Shown: positions 17,734 to 26,600, counted from the first letter of the stretch. The stretch is DNA of 64,000 nt from Mumia sp. zg.B17 (GCF_019550915.1 NZ_JAHWCI010000008.1:620001-684000); one strand, 5' to 3'. Notes: generated from the sequence alone by a model not told the origin. Made by a program: numbers and translations.

Positions 17734-18089
17734 GCGCCCGCCGCCTCGTCGATCGCCTTGATGAGGCGGGCGCGCTCCTTGTCGATCCAGTGCTTGCCCG
17801 AGTATGCCGCGGCGAAGGTCTCGGCGAACTCCACCGGGTCGTCCCCGACGATCGCGCGCACCGGCGTCTCGTCGGCGGCGGCTCGCTCCCACAGGTCGGC
17901 GAAGTCGTCGAACATCCTCATGAAAGTCTCGCCGTCGGTGATCCCGGAGCAGTACATGAGGTAGCGCTCGAGCGCCTTCGCGGCCGTCTCGTACGGCTCG
18001 GGGAGGGCCCCGATGCGGGCCCGGTAGCGCCGGAACTGCTTCTTCTGCTCGAGCGACCCGATCACGGTCTCTATCCACTTGGCGGCCAT
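17730..18089 (-). CDS. DUF1048 domain protein
   Basis: A 119-residue helical protein of the DUF1048 family (conserved FRRYRARIGALPEPY and ALERYLMYC). These small proteins are regularly encoded between a PadR-type regulator and an ABC exporter, and their role is unknown. The gene starts 1 bp after the PadR stop and overlaps the ATPase by 4 bp, so all four genes are probably one transcript. Confidence 0.8.
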   Translation of the reverse strand: MAAKWIETVIGSLEQKKQFRRYRARIGALPEPYETAAKALERYLMYCSGITDGETFMRMFDDFADLWERAAADETPVRAIVGDDPVEFAETFAAAYSGKHWIDKERARLIKAIDEAAGA

Positions 18090-18090
18090 C

Positions 18091-18441
18091 TCAGCCTTCT
18101 CCTTCTGCGTTGTCTGTCTGTGCGTGGTGGAGCTGTTCGATGCGCTCGACGAGGAAGCCCCACGTCTTCCAGAACTCGTCGAGGTGCGCCTGGCCCTGGG
18201 TGTTCAGGGAGTAGACCTTGCGTGGCGGCCCCTTCTCGGACGGGACCTTCTCCACGTCCACGAGGCCGCGCTGCTCGATCCGTACGAGCAGTGCATAGAC
18301 CGTGCCTTCGGCGATCTCCGCGAAGCCCTGGTCACGCAGCCACGCTGTGATCTCGTACCCGTACGCGGGTCGTCGGGTGAGGATCGCGAGGACGATCCCC
18401 TCCAACGTGCCCTTGAGCATCTCGGTCATCTGCTTGCCCAT
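18091..18441 (-). CDS. PadR family transcriptional regulator
   Basis: About 116 residues: an N-terminal winged helix with the PadR hallmark AYGYEITAWLRDQGF and GTVYALLVRIEQRGLV, then a short C-terminal dimerisation helix. The start at 18441 follows a strong GAGGAGGTG ribosome binding site, so an in-frame ATG 96 bases further upstream is unlikely. It heads the operon with DUF1048 and the ABC exporter. PadR regulators usually repress their own exporter operon until an inducer binds; the dyad upstream fits that. Confidence 0.9.
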   Translation of the reverse strand: MGKQMTEMLKGTLEGIVLAILTRRPAYGYEITAWLRDQGFAEIAEGTVYALLVRIEQRGLVDVEKVPSEKGPPRKVYSLNTQGQAHLDEFWKTWGFLVERIEQLHHAQTDNAEGEG

Positions 18442-18462
18442 GGAGGTCACCTCCTCTCGGTA

Positions 18463-18500
18463 CTCAGCGTTGTTGACTACTGGTACATAGTAACGCTGAA
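18463..18500 (-). promoter_or_regulatory. probable promoter/operator of the PadR operon
   Basis: Inverted repeat CTCAGCGTT (18463-18471) and AACGCTGAA (18492-18500), 20-base spacing, 22 bp upstream of the PadR start. On the minus strand the hexamer TACTAT at 18492-18487 could serve as a -10 box between the arms, so a bound dimer would block the promoter. Inferred from symmetry and position. Confidence 0.5.
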
Positions 18501-18547
18501 TAGTCCTTCCGCACGGGTTCTTTATCGACTGAGACATTCCACCTTTC

Positions 18548-18579
18548 GGTTCACTGTCGTACGGTGAACCTTATGGTTC
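18548..18579 (+). promoter_or_regulatory. triple GGTTCA operator-like site at the ArsR-type gene
   Basis: GGTTCAC (18548-18554) is inverted at GTGAACC (18564-18570), and a third half-site GGTTC follows at 18575-18579, making a second dyad GAACC-TTAT-GGTTC. The sites straddle the translation start of the ArsR-like gene, as expected for autoregulation. Confidence 0.5.
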
Positions 18580-18923
18580 AGCAATCGCTCGACAAGGTCT
18601 TCGCGGCGGTGGCCGATCCGACACGACGGAAGGTCCTCGTACGGCTCGCCGAGAGCCCGGCCGCCGTGAGTGAGCTGGCCGCTCCGTTCGGGATGACGGT
18701 GACCGGGATGGCCAAGCACGTCCGCGTTCTCGAGGATGCGCGGCTCGTCACCACCGCGAAGGTCGGCCGTACGCGAGTGTGCCGGCTCGGCGAGGAGCGG
18801 CTGGAGGACGCGATGGCCTGGATCGGGTTCTACCAACGGCTGTGGGAACGCCGCCTCGACGGCATGGAGGCCTACTTCACGTTGGGCCTCGGCAAACGCG
18901 ACACCTTGGAGGACGAGACATGA
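18573..18923 (+). CDS. ArsR-family winged-helix regulator
   Basis: About 116 residues with the ArsR/SmtB fold: KVFAAVADPTRRKVLVRLAE at the start, then the recognition helix region SELAAPFGMTVTGMAKHVRVLEDARLV. No metal-binding ELCVCDL motif is present, so it belongs to the metal-independent type that pairs with SRPBCC proteins. A GTG at 18564 is an alternative start, but it lies within the operator-like dyad. The stop overlaps the next start as ATGA. Confidence 0.88.
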   Translation: MVQQSLDKVFAAVADPTRRKVLVRLAESPAAVSELAAPFGMTVTGMAKHVRVLEDARLVTTAKVGRTRVCRLGEERLEDAMAWIGFYQRLWERRLDGMEAYFTLGLGKRDTLEDET

Positions 18924-19402
18924 CCGAGAACGAGAGCACGACTGAGGACCTGGCGCTGAGGCTGTCGCGCTGGCTGCCTGCGACGCCGGACGAGGCGTTC
19001 GACGCCTACACCGACGCCGAGAAGCAGAAGACGTGGTTCAGCATCCTCGACGAGGAGCCCGGCATCGTCGAGATCGACGTCGACCTCCGCGTCGGCGGCA
19101 CGCAGACCGCTGTGTGGGGGCCGAGCCGCGACCAGCTCTTCCGCGAGGTGCAGACCTTCGTCGAGATCGACCGCCCGCACCGGCTGGTGACCGACTCGAC
19201 CGGTTCGGACCCGTCGGGGGCGGAGATGACCACGCACGTCGAGGTGACGTTCGAGGCCGATGGCGACGGCACGTTGATGACCGTCGTGCAGAGCGGGTTC
19301 CCCGTGCCGGAGGTTCGCGACTTCTTCACCAGCGAGGTGTGGGCCGGCGCGTTCGACCGGGTCGAGGCCTTCCTGCGTACGCCGGCGGCGCGACTGCGGT
19401 GA
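18920..19402 (+). CDS. SRPBCC (AHSA1-like) domain protein
   Basis: A 160-residue protein with the START/Bet v1-like ligand-binding fold: [17 protein letters not shown] at the N-terminus, [17 protein letters not shown], and a C-terminal [12 protein letters not shown] helix. The start is set by the ATGA overlap with the ArsR-type gene; ArsR/SRPBCC pairs are widespread in actinobacteria and the SRPBCC protein probably binds a small hydrophobic ligand. No enzymatic residues can be assigned. Confidence 0.85.
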   Translation: MTENESTTEDLALRLSRWLPATPDEAFDAYTDAEKQKTWFSILDEEPGIVEIDVDLRVGGTQTAVWGPSRDQLFREVQTFVEIDRPHRLVTDSTGSDPSGAEMTTHVEVTFEADGDGTLMTVVQSGFPVPEVRDFFTSEVWAGAFDRVEAFLRTPAARLR

Positions 19403-19434
19403 CCCGGGCCGCCGACGGGACTATCCTCACGAGG

Positions 19435-19776
19435 ATGAGCCGCGTCTTCACCATCAGCGTCGCGTCGGTCTATCCCCACTACGTGGCGAAGGTCGAGAAG
19501 AAGGGCCGTACGAAAGCTGAGCTCGACCAGGTGATCGAGTGGCTGACCGGCTTCGACGAGGCTGCGCTGAGCAACCACCTGGCGAAGGAGACGACCTTCG
19601 AGGACTTCTTCGCCGACGCGCAGCTGAACCCGCACGTCTCCGAGATCACCGGCGTGGTCTGCGGGGTGCGGGTCCAGGACATCGAGGATCCCCTGATGCA
19701 GAAGATCCGCTACCTCGACAAGCTTGTCGACGAGCTCGCCAAGGGCAAGGCGATGGAGAAGGTGCTGCGGAGCTAG
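19435..19776 (+). CDS. DUF2200 family protein
   Basis: A 113-residue protein starting [25 protein letters not shown] and containing [40 protein letters not shown]-type sequence typical of DUF2200 (pattern paraphrased; the product reads [20 protein letters not shown]). Function unknown. The ATG at 19435 is preceded by CACGAGG. It is 32 bp downstream of the SRPBCC gene and overlaps the convergent hydrolase gene by 4 bp at their stops. Confidence 0.85.
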   Translation: MSRVFTISVASVYPHYVAKVEKKGRTKAELDQVIEWLTGFDEAALSNHLAKETTFEDFFADAQLNPHVSEITGVVCGVRVQDIEDPLMQKIRYLDKLVDELAKGKAMEKVLRS

Positions 19777-20276
19777 GCGCCGCGCGCCTCCGCAGCGATC
19801 GCCTGGGCTAGTCCCTCGAACTGGTGCCCGCCTGCGGGGTGCTCCACCACGCGCGCCGACGGCATCCGTACGGCGCCCAGCGCCAGGTGCTCGAACGGCA
19901 CGACCTCGTCGTCGCGGCAGTGGTGCAGCGAGGTGTCCATGTCGGGCTCCGCCCCGTCGTACACGTACTGGGCGACGTCCCAGCCGTCCGGGCTCCAGTC
20001 CGGCGTCGCGAGCAGCAGCGCCCTCCGCGGCGCCCACCCACGCTCCGGCAGCACCCACTGCAGGATGGTCGCGCCGAACGAGTGACCGACGACGATGTCG
20101 TCGGGGCCGAGAGCTGCCAGCCGCTCACGCACCGGGCCGGCCCATGCGTCGACCGACATGTCCGCGTCGGAAAGCTGCGGGTAGTCCACAGGGCTGTCGA
20201 GGGCGTCGCTCAGCGCGTCGGCCATGACCTGGTCCTCCAGGTAGCCGCCCGCACCGTGGACGAACAACACGCGCAT
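19773..20276 (-). CDS. small alpha/beta hydrolase (RBBP9/YdeN-like)
   Basis: A 167-residue serine-hydrolase-like protein. It opens [11 protein letters not shown] (oxyanion strand), has the nucleophile elbow GHSFGA around residue 64-69, an aspartate in [11 protein letters not shown] and the final histidine in [11 protein letters not shown], so the triad appears complete. The substrate is unknown. It stands alone between convergent DUF2200 and a divergent monooxygenase-like gene. Confidence 0.82.
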   Translation of the reverse strand: MRVLFVHGAGGYLEDQVMADALSDALDSPVDYPQLSDADMSVDAWAGPVRERLAALGPDDIVVGHSFGATILQWVLPERGWAPRRALLLATPDWSPDGWDVAQYVYDGAEPDMDTSLHHCRDDEVVPFEHLALGAVRMPSARVVEHPAGGHQFEGLAQAIAAEARGA

Positions 20277-20365
20277 CGCTTCACAGTAGAGGAGTGGCGA
20301 TGTCGAGAATCCGCCCTCGGCTCCGTTCTCCCCATGAAGGCACCCACAACGAAGGGATGACGCAG

Positions 20366-20734
20366 ATGAGTGAACTGATCGGGATCGCGCGGTTCGACTT
20401 CCGCGACGGCGACGTCGAGGAGTTCAAACGCCTGTCCGAGCAGGCGATGGAGATCGTCCGGGCCAAGGAGCCCGGCACTCTGGAGTACAGCGTCTCCTTC
20501 AACGCCGACGAGACCGAGGCGATCGTGATCGAGCGCTACCGCGACTCCGAGGCGCTCCTTGCGCACGGGCAGAATCTCGCCCACCTCATGGAGCCGGTGA
20601 TCGCGACCGGCTCGGTGCACGGTGAGCTGCTCGGGGACCCCAGCCCCGACCTGCGCGCCAACTTCGCCGAAGACGGTCCGGTGCAGCTCTTCACGCCGTG
20701 GATCTCGCTCTCACCGCAGACGAAACCGCGTTGA
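20366..20734 (+). CDS. antibiotic biosynthesis monooxygenase (ABM)-domain protein
   Basis: About 122 residues with a single dimeric alpha+beta barrel ABM domain (ELIGIARFDFRDGDVEEFKRL, then LEYSVSFNADETEAIVIERYRD). Such proteins include quinol oxygenases and heme-degrading enzymes but many have no known activity. The ATG at 20366 is chosen because GAAGGG ends 9 bases before it; another ATG at 20357 abuts that same GAAGGG and leaves no spacing. Confidence 0.75.
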   Translation: MSELIGIARFDFRDGDVEEFKRLSEQAMEIVRAKEPGTLEYSVSFNADETEAIVIERYRDSEALLAHGQNLAHLMEPVIATGSVHGELLGDPSPDLRANFAEDGPVQLFTPWISLSPQTKPR

Positions 20735-20765
20735 CGGTCAGCCCCGTACGGTGGACCGTTCACTC

Positions 20766-21299
20766 GTGATCATCCGACGCGAGCTCCCGGCCGACATCGA
20801 GGTGACCCGCGAGGTGACCGCCGCCGCCTTCCGTACGGCCCCGCACAGCGCACCGCCCGTCGAGCCGAACGGCGACCCTGGCGAGGCGACGCTCGTCTCG
20901 TGGCTACGCGACGACGACAGCTGGATCCCGCAGCTGTCGATGGTCGCGGTCGAGGGTGACCTCGTGGTCGGCCACGTCGTGGCCACGCGGGCGTACGTGG
21001 ACGCCGAGCCGGTCCTGGGCCTGGGGCCGGTGAGCGTCCTGCCGGACCACCAGCGGTCCGGGACCGGGACCGCTCTCATGCATGCCGTTCTCGGTGCTGC
21101 GGACGCGCTCGACGAGCCGCTGGTGGGGCTGCTCGGCGACCCCGCGTACTACCGTCGGTTCGGCTTCGTCCCTGCGCCGTCCCTCGGGGTGACCGCCCCG
21201 GACCCTTCGTGGCGCGACGCCTTCCAGGTGCGGACGCTGACCTCGTACGACGGCCAGACCGGCACCTTCCGCTTCGCCGCGCCCTTCGGCCGGCTCTGA
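20766..21299 (+). CDS. GNAT family N-acetyltransferase
   Basis: About 177 residues. The acetyl-CoA-binding motif A is GLGPVSVLPDHQRSGTGTALM, and the later LGDPAYYRRFGF is the motif B form found in YhbS-like GNAT enzymes. Acceptor unknown. A GTG at 20751 is an equally possible start; the region between it and the upstream ABM gene is only some 16-30 bp so the two may be cotranscribed. Confidence 0.82.
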   Translation: MIIRRELPADIEVTREVTAAAFRTAPHSAPPVEPNGDPGEATLVSWLRDDDSWIPQLSMVAVEGDLVVGHVVATRAYVDAEPVLGLGPVSVLPDHQRSGTGTALMHAVLGAADALDEPLVGLLGDPAYYRRFGFVPAPSLGVTAPDPSWRDAFQVRTLTSYDGQTGTFRFAAPFGRL

Positions 21300-21331
21300 G
21301 CAGAGGCCGCAACAGGGCTCAGCCGTTCCCC

Positions 21332-21793
21332 CTACTCGACCACCTCGGGGGCGGTGGCCATCGCGACACCGTGGCGCTGGGTCACCGACTTGATCACCTC
21401 CATCGACTCCTCGACCGGTCGATCCGCCGGCACTGTCCCGGAGAAGTCCTCGAAGAACCGCCCAGCCCTGTCGCCGGACGTGATCGCGATGAACCGCGCC
21501 GACTCCCCGACAACCCCGAACGTGCTCGGCGTCCCCGCCGGGAAGACGACCACGCCGCCAGGCTCCACCTCGTACGAGGTGCCGTCGACCATCGCGCTGA
21601 CACGCCCCTCGAGCAGGAACAGCACGCCCGTCCACGGCGAGACGTGCGGCGGCGCCATCGGTGCGGCGGGGGCGACGACCTCGAACACCTCAAAAGCTCC
21701 GCTGTCGTCCTGGATGCCGACCTTCGCGACGTGGTCGCCGTCGATCATCGGAAAGTGCCGCCCCTCTCCGGGCGGGATGTAGACCGTGCTCAT
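21332..21793 (-). CDS. cupin domain protein
   Basis: A 153-residue single cupin: the N-terminal PGEGRHFPMIDGDHV, then PPHVSPWTGVLFLLEGRVSAMVDG and EVEPGGVVVFPAGTPSTF form the two conserved cupin motifs, although the first has fewer metal-binding histidines than usual. GGAGGAG precedes the ATG. An 18-bp dyad lies 55-72 bp upstream, nearly identical to one upstream of the SDR gene at 24.5 kb, so it is probably controlled by the LAL regulator encoded between them. Confidence 0.8.
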   Translation of the reverse strand: MSTVYIPPGEGRHFPMIDGDHVAKVGIQDDSGAFEVFEVVAPAAPMAPPHVSPWTGVLFLLEGRVSAMVDGTSYEVEPGGVVVFPAGTPSTFGVVGESARFIAITSGDRAGRFFEDFSGTVPADRPVEESMEVIKSVTQRHGVAMATAPEVVE

Positions 21794-21847
21794 AACTCCT
21801 CCTCTGCCGTCGTACGCCCAGCGTCGGTCGGAGGAGCGTCGGTGCTG

Positions 21848-21865
21848 CGAGTAGCGGACTACTCG
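21848..21865. promoter_or_regulatory. 18-bp palindromic operator upstream of the cupin gene
   Basis: CGAGTAG-CGGA-CTACTCG, perfect 7-bp arms around CGGA. It overlaps the stop codon of the LAL gene and lies 55 bp upstream of the cupin start. It matches 16 of 18 bases with the site at 24437-24454. Confidence 0.6.
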
Positions 21866-24411
21866 ACTCCGACGATGTCTGTCATCGCCGCTCGATCGGA
21901 CACCCCGAGCTTGCGACCCGCGCGATAGAGGTGACCCTCGACGGTCCGTACCGACACCGTGAGGTGCTCGGCGATCTCCTTGTTCGACAGGCCCCGGGCG
22001 GCGAGCACAGCGATCTCGCGCTCGCGCGCGGTGAGCGGCAGTGGACGCGCCGCGACCGCCAGTGCCGGCGTGCAGGCACCGGACCGGACGGCCAGCCTCT
22101 CAGCGAGGGCCGCGGCGGACAGAGCAGAGCCCTGCCGGCCGCGCCGCCGGTGCAGGTCGGCAGCCTGTGCCGCGGCGTCGCCCGCAGCGACCAGGTCGCC
22201 GAGTCGGGCCCAGGCGTCGGCGATGTCGAGCAGACGGTCACCGTCCCCGTCCGCCCACGCCCGCGCATGGTCGCGAGCCACCGCAGCGCGGGGACTGCGC
22301 CCGCTCAGTTCCGTGAGCCGGGGCAGGGCCGCCGGCGCGCCACCCAGCTGGACAGCCGTCTGCCAGGCGAGCACCTCGTACGCGGGCTCACCCGACTCGC
22401 GGGCGAGGTCCGCCGCGGCCACGGCATGGCCGAGCGCCTCGGTCGTCGCCCCCTCGGCGGCGGCGCCCCACGCCCGCGCGAGGAGATCGTCCGGCAGCAA
22501 GAGCTGGTACGCGGGGTGCTGCCCGGCGGCGATCTCGGCAAGGAGCGGAGCGGCCTGATCCGCCAGACCTGCCTGCCCGAGTGCGGTGGCCAAGAGCGTG
22601 CGGCACCGGAACCGGAACTCGTGTCCCGACTCCGCCAACCCGGCCCACGCCTCGCGCAGCGAGACGAGCGCGTCACCGACCCGCCCTGCGGCCAGGGCAG
22701 CATGCCCAACGACCACCTGACCCATCAGTCTCGCCGGCCCCGGCAGGTCGGCCGAGGCGGCCCGCATCAGCCGGGCCCTAGCCTCGGCCACGTCCGGTTC
22801 CCCAGCGAGGCGGTGCCCGAGTACCTGCAGGTCCGCGAGCCCGAAGCCCGGGATGCCTGTCGGCACATGGTCGACGGCGAGCCCACCCACGACCGCCGCC
22901 TCATCGAGCAGACCGCGTTCACCGGTGACCGCGGCCGCCGCGGACACGGCGGACGCAACGAGGATGCGGGCGAGATCGTCGGGCAGATCCGTGCGCAGCA
23001 GCGCGGGACCGCGGTCCAGGACGGGCGTGAGGTCACCAACGGCAGCGGCGAGTGCGAGCGACATCGTCGCCACGTGGAGCACGGCCTCGCCGGTGGCCTC
23101 GGCGGCCGCCAGTGCACGGCGCGCCTCGGTGGGCGCGGCGATCGTCCAGAGCAGGTTCCCCGCGCGGTGCAGCTCGACCATCGCGCACGTCGCTGGATCC
23201 GGCGCGGTTCGTACGAGCTCGGTGAGGATCGTGTCGGCCTCCTCGCCGCGACTGAGCCACGAGAGCGCCGCGGCGTGCACCAGCCGGGCACCCGGATCCC
23301 CCGTTGAGGCCGCCGCACGGGCCAGCCGCTCGGCCAGCGGCAGGTCGTACATCCGCGTCGCGGCCTCGGCCGCCGCAAGGAACAGACCGGGATCGGGCGG
23401 AAGGTCGGAGTCGAGGGTGAGCACGGCTCGCGGGATCGGGTCCGGCTCGGCGTCCAGGGTCTGCGCGACCTGAGCGCGAAGGCGGCGCGCGCGCAGCGTT
23501 CCCATCACGGAGCGGCGGACCTCGCCATACAGGGGGTGCGCGAGCCTTGCGACGAGTCCGTCGGTGCGCACGAGTCCGCGGCCCTCAGCCTGCTCGACGT
23601 CGGCAGGCGACGTCAGCGCGCACAGCGTCAGTACTGCCACGGGTTCAGCCAGCGCGACCATGTCGACCACGTCCTGTACGCCCGCCGGCAGGGCGCCGAT
23701 CTCACGTTCGAGGAGGTCGGTGAGCTCGGGAGAGATCGCGAGCTCACGGGTCCACCTCCAGATCCCGGTCGTCGGGCCGAACCGACCCGCCGCCGCCTCC
23801 CCGGCCAGCAGATGCCGGAGGAACAGCGGGCTGCCCTGGGTCAACGCCCACAACCGCTGGGCAGAGGCCGAGTCGACCGGCCCACCGAGCACGCGGGCGA
23901 CGAGGCCGGTGGTCTCCGAGACGTCGAGCGGCGTCAGGTCGAGGCGTGGGAGATGGTCGTCCTTCCACAGGGACGTCACCGTGTCGGGGGCGGGTTCCCC
24001 GGTCCGGAGGGTGACGACGACCGGGGCCAGGCGTCGTACGACTAGGCGGTGCAGCACGATCGCGGAGTGCTCGTCGAGCAGGTGGGCGTCGTCGACGGCC
24101 AGCACCAGCGGCTGCCGTTGGGCGAGCTGTTCGAGTGCGCGGCCGATGGTCTCGGCGGCGTCACCTGACGGGATGTCGAGGACACCGGCGAACGCCCCCA
24201 GCGGGTACGGCCGGGCGGCGGCGCTGCCATGAGCCCACAGAACCGTCGTCCCACGGCCGCGCGGACCGCCGGCCAGCGCCTCGCGGGCGAGCCGGGTCTT
24301 GCCCACCCCCGCCGGGCCCGCCACCACGATCCCCGCCCCACCAGGCCGGATCGCCGCCGCGACCCTGCGCAGCTCGTCGTCCCGACCGGTGAGCGGCCAC
24401 GGCCGCTCCAT
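21859..24411 (-). CDS. LuxR-family regulator with AAA/STAND ATPase domain (LAL type)
   Basis: An 850-residue large ATP-binding LuxR regulator. Walker A is AGPAGVGKTR at about residues 31-40 and Walker B is LVLAVDDAHLL near 105-115. The central 500 residues are Ala-rich helical repeats, as in MalT-like sensors, and the C-terminal 65 residues carry the LuxR helix-turn-helix (LTAREREIAVLAARGLSNKEIAEHL... within limits of family consensus; followed by VSVRTVEGHLYRAGRKLGV). It is divergent from an SDR gene and followed downstream by a cupin gene; paired operator-like dyads in both places suggest these are its targets. The ligand is unknown. Confidence 0.92.
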   Translation of the reverse strand: MERPWPLTGRDDELRRVAAAIRPGGAGIVVAGPAGVGKTRLAREALAGGPRGRGTTVLWAHGSAAARPYPLGAFAGVLDIPSGDAAETIGRALEQLAQRQPLVLAVDDAHLLDEHSAIVLHRLVVRRLAPVVVTLRTGEPAPDTVTSLWKDDHLPRLDLTPLDVSETTGLVARVLGGPVDSASAQRLWALTQGSPLFLRHLLAGEAAAGRFGPTTGIWRWTRELAISPELTDLLEREIGALPAGVQDVVDMVALAEPVAVLTLCALTSPADVEQAEGRGLVRTDGLVARLAHPLYGEVRRSVMGTLRARRLRAQVAQTLDAEPDPIPRAVLTLDSDLPPDPGLFLAAAEAATRMYDLPLAERLARAAASTGDPGARLVHAAALSWLSRGEEADTILTELVRTAPDPATCAMVELHRAGNLLWTIAAPTEARRALAAAEATGEAVLHVATMSLALAAAVGDLTPVLDRGPALLRTDLPDDLARILVASAVSAAAAVTGERGLLDEAAVVGGLAVDHVPTGIPGFGLADLQVLGHRLAGEPDVAEARARLMRAASADLPGPARLMGQVVVGHAALAAGRVGDALVSLREAWAGLAESGHEFRFRCRTLLATALGQAGLADQAAPLLAEIAAGQHPAYQLLLPDDLLARAWGAAAEGATTEALGHAVAAADLARESGEPAYEVLAWQTAVQLGGAPAALPRLTELSGRSPRAAVARDHARAWADGDGDRLLDIADAWARLGDLVAAGDAAAQAADLHRRRGRQGSALSAAALAERLAVRSGACTPALAVAARPLPLTAREREIAVLAARGLSNKEIAEHLTVSVRTVEGHLYRAGRKLGVSDRAAMTDIVGVE

Positions 24412-24436
24412 GACGTCAGGCTAGCGACGCGCGATT

Positions 24437-24454
24437 CGAGTACCGGACTACTTG
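24437..24454. promoter_or_regulatory. 18-bp operator-like dyad upstream of the SDR gene
   Basis: CGAGTAC-CGGA-CTACTTG lies in the 77-bp region between the divergent LAL and SDR starts, 35 bp upstream of the SDR ATG. It shares 16 of 18 bases, including the CGGA centre, with the perfect palindrome at 21848-21865. Confidence 0.6.
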
Positions 24455-24488
24455 CACCGCCTGGGGCGAGCCGCGCGAACGTCGAAGC

Positions 24489-25319
24489 ATGAGCACTCGT
24501 ACGGTCCTCGTCACCGGTGCCGGTCGCGGCATCGGCCGCGCCACCGCCGTACGCCTCGCCCGCTCAGGCTGGCAGGTGTACGGCGGCGTCCGCACCGACC
24601 TTGCCGCGAAGGAGCTCGCCGCGGAGTCCGACCGGATCACGCCGATCGAGCTCGACGTCACCGTGCCCGAGCACGTGGCGGCGCTCGAACGCGATCTCCC
24701 CGACCGACTCGACGCGTTGGTCAACAACGCCGGCATCGCCGTCGCCGGGCCGGTGGAGACGCTGTCGCGGGAGGCCATGCACCACCAGTTCAAGGTGAAC
24801 CTGATCGGACCGCTCGCGGTGACCCGGGCGATGCTGCCGCGGCTGCGCAGTGCGCGCGGGCGTGTCGTTTTCATCTCCTCGATCAACGGGCGGGTGTCGT
24901 TCCCGTTCACCGGGATGTACAACGCGTCGAAGTACGCGATCGAGGCGGTCGCGGACTGCCTGCGAGTCGAGCTGAGCCCGTTCGGCGTACAGGTCGGGTT
25001 GGTCGAGCCAGGGGTCACCGACACCGATCCCTGGGCGGAGATGGACCAGGTCATCGGCCAGCTCGAAGCCGACCTCGAACCCGAGCAGCGGGTGCTCTAC
25101 GCGGCGCACTTCGCCGGTGAACGTCAGCTGGTCGCGAAGATCCGCAAGAACGCCAAGCCGCCCGACCGGGTCGCCGCCGCGGTCGAGCGAGAGCTGACGC
25201 GGCGGCGGATGCGGCCGCGCGTTGTCGTCGGACGGGATGCGCGGATGATCCTCGCGATGAAAGCGCTGCTGCCGGCCCGCGGGCTCGACGCGGTGTGGAG
25301 ACGCGGGATCGGGGCGTGA
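24489..25319 (+). CDS. short-chain dehydrogenase/reductase (SDR)
   Basis: A 276-residue classical SDR. The cofactor motif TGAGRGIG is at residues 9-16, NNAGIA near 80, the catalytic serine in ISSINGRVSF and the YNASK active-site motif near 145-149. NAD(P)-dependent oxidation or reduction of an alcohol/ketone; substrate unknown. Divergent from the LAL regulator with an operator-like dyad upstream, an arrangement in which the LAL protein probably activates the SDR gene. Confidence 0.9.
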   Translation: MSTRTVLVTGAGRGIGRATAVRLARSGWQVYGGVRTDLAAKELAAESDRITPIELDVTVPEHVAALERDLPDRLDALVNNAGIAVAGPVETLSREAMHHQFKVNLIGPLAVTRAMLPRLRSARGRVVFISSINGRVSFPFTGMYNASKYAIEAVADCLRVELSPFGVQVGLVEPGVTDTDPWAEMDQVIGQLEADLEPEQRVLYAAHFAGERQLVAKIRKNAKPPDRVAAAVERELTRRRMRPRVVVGRDARMILAMKALLPARGLDAVWRRGIGA

Positions 25320-25368
25320 GCGAGGCGGAACAGCCGTCGTGATCCTCGGTCGCCCGGATACTGTGCGC

Positions 25369-26040
25369 ATGAATGCCGAGGTTGATCTCATACTGGAGCG
25401 CGCTCGGCAGGCCGGGTCTGCGGACGGGGTGCAGGTAGACGCACTACAGCCAACCCCTGACTTCGAGGTACTGGCGGCCCAGCTCGCCGTCCGCTCCGCT
25501 GACTCGAAGACGTGGACCCACGAACGCGTGATACTGCCATCCGACTCAGAATGGCGTCGTCTCACACATCTCCAAGACCCCACCGCATACGCACACGCAA
25601 CCTGGGGCGAGATCCTGAAGCGCGCCGAGTGGATCCGCACGATGGGGCCTACGCCCGATGCGCAGACCGTCGACGTCGCGAGTTCCGCTGTGGCGTCTGC
25701 CGAAGTCTTGTGGCAGCACTTTCTCGACGAGATGCCGCGTGACGTTGTCTTAGAAGACCGTGGTGACCGGCTGATCCTCCACGACCCTTCAGGCTCGACT
25801 CGCACCTTCGTCTTGAGCCCGTCGGAATTGCGCTCGGTGATTGTTCTTGACCGGGCATACGCCATCCAGCGTGGTTCAGCCCCGCCCGAACAAGCCTCGT
25901 TGCCAGCATGGCTAGTCGAAGATCTGCGGGAGGTCTTCCTCTTCGATGACTCGCCTCGAGAGCCCTACGTACTGCTCGACTGGAACATGGAGTTTGTCCT
26001 CTCCCAGCGTCCGGCGTTCCCCGCTGCGCCGCTCGTCTGA
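25369..26040 (+). CDS. hypothetical protein at island edge
   Basis: About 223 residues, no family recognised. Soluble, mixed alpha/beta appearance, with several Trp residues and an acidic C-terminus; no signal peptide or membrane helix. The ATG at 25369 is preferred because GATACT, a good -10 box, ends 7 bases before it, suggesting a leaderless transcript; an in-frame GTG at 25339 is possible. The base composition is lower in GC than the SDR gene beside it, and it directly precedes the recD remnant, so it probably belongs to the accessory region. Confidence 0.55.
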   Translation: MNAEVDLILERARQAGSADGVQVDALQPTPDFEVLAAQLAVRSADSKTWTHERVILPSDSEWRRLTHLQDPTAYAHATWGEILKRAEWIRTMGPTPDAQTVDVASSAVASAEVLWQHFLDEMPRDVVLEDRGDRLILHDPSGSTRTFVLSPSELRSVIVLDRAYAIQRGSAPPEQASLPAWLVEDLREVFLFDDSPREPYVLLDWNMEFVLSQRPAFPAAPLV

Positions 26041-26129
26041 CCGGTCGTTTGAGGCCAGAGGGGACTTTGCAGTCTCTTCAAGCGCCAAAGCGACCGTCTC
26101 TTACGGTTCGGGTCGAGCTCAGACTCTCA

Positions 26130-26600
26130 GGGGGTCTGCCAGTCCGGAGGATCGGCGAGCGGTTGTCTGTGCGGTACGCCGTACGGCGTCGCGGCTTCCG
26201 ACGATCGTCAGGTGCTGCGCCACATGGGTGACGGCGTGTGGAGCATCTCGCAAGTGAGCAGCCGGGAACAGGGCGGGGGAACGATGACGACGACGTTGTC
26301 AGCCTGGCTGCCTTGGGCCTGTGCACGATCATCGCGTGCATGGTCTCGACGTCCGAGAGCAGCCACGGCGAGAGCGACATCGGCCGGAGGCGATCTGAAC
26401 GACAGCCATCGGGCCGCCCGCAGCACGAACGATGACTCCGGTGTCGCCGTCGCGGACGCCCAACCCGTAGTCGTTGCGCGTCAACGGGATCGGGCGGCCG
26501 ACGTACATCGGCTACAGCGCCACCTCGGGAGCGCGCTCGGCGAGGTGGTTGCGGTGCCGGGTGCCGAATTGGCCCGTGCAGCGGCGCAGGGTGCAGGCAG
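26130..26600 (-). pseudogene. decayed copy of the 3' end of recD
   Basis: The minus strand matches the last 450-500 bases of the intact recD gene at 30.1-30.6 kb with many substitutions and small deletions (for example about 15 bases missing near 26540). Long identical blocks include GCCAGTCCGGAGGA, CCGACGATCGTCAGGTG, GATGACGACGACGTTGTC and GCCACCTCGGGAGCGCGCTCGGC. The reading frame is broken: fragments such as LSPWLLSDVETMHAM correspond to LSPWRLSDIETMHAT of RecD, then the frame is lost. It has the same orientation as recD, so it is a direct repeat flanking the 26.6-30.1 kb segment. Boundaries are approximate. Confidence 0.85.
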
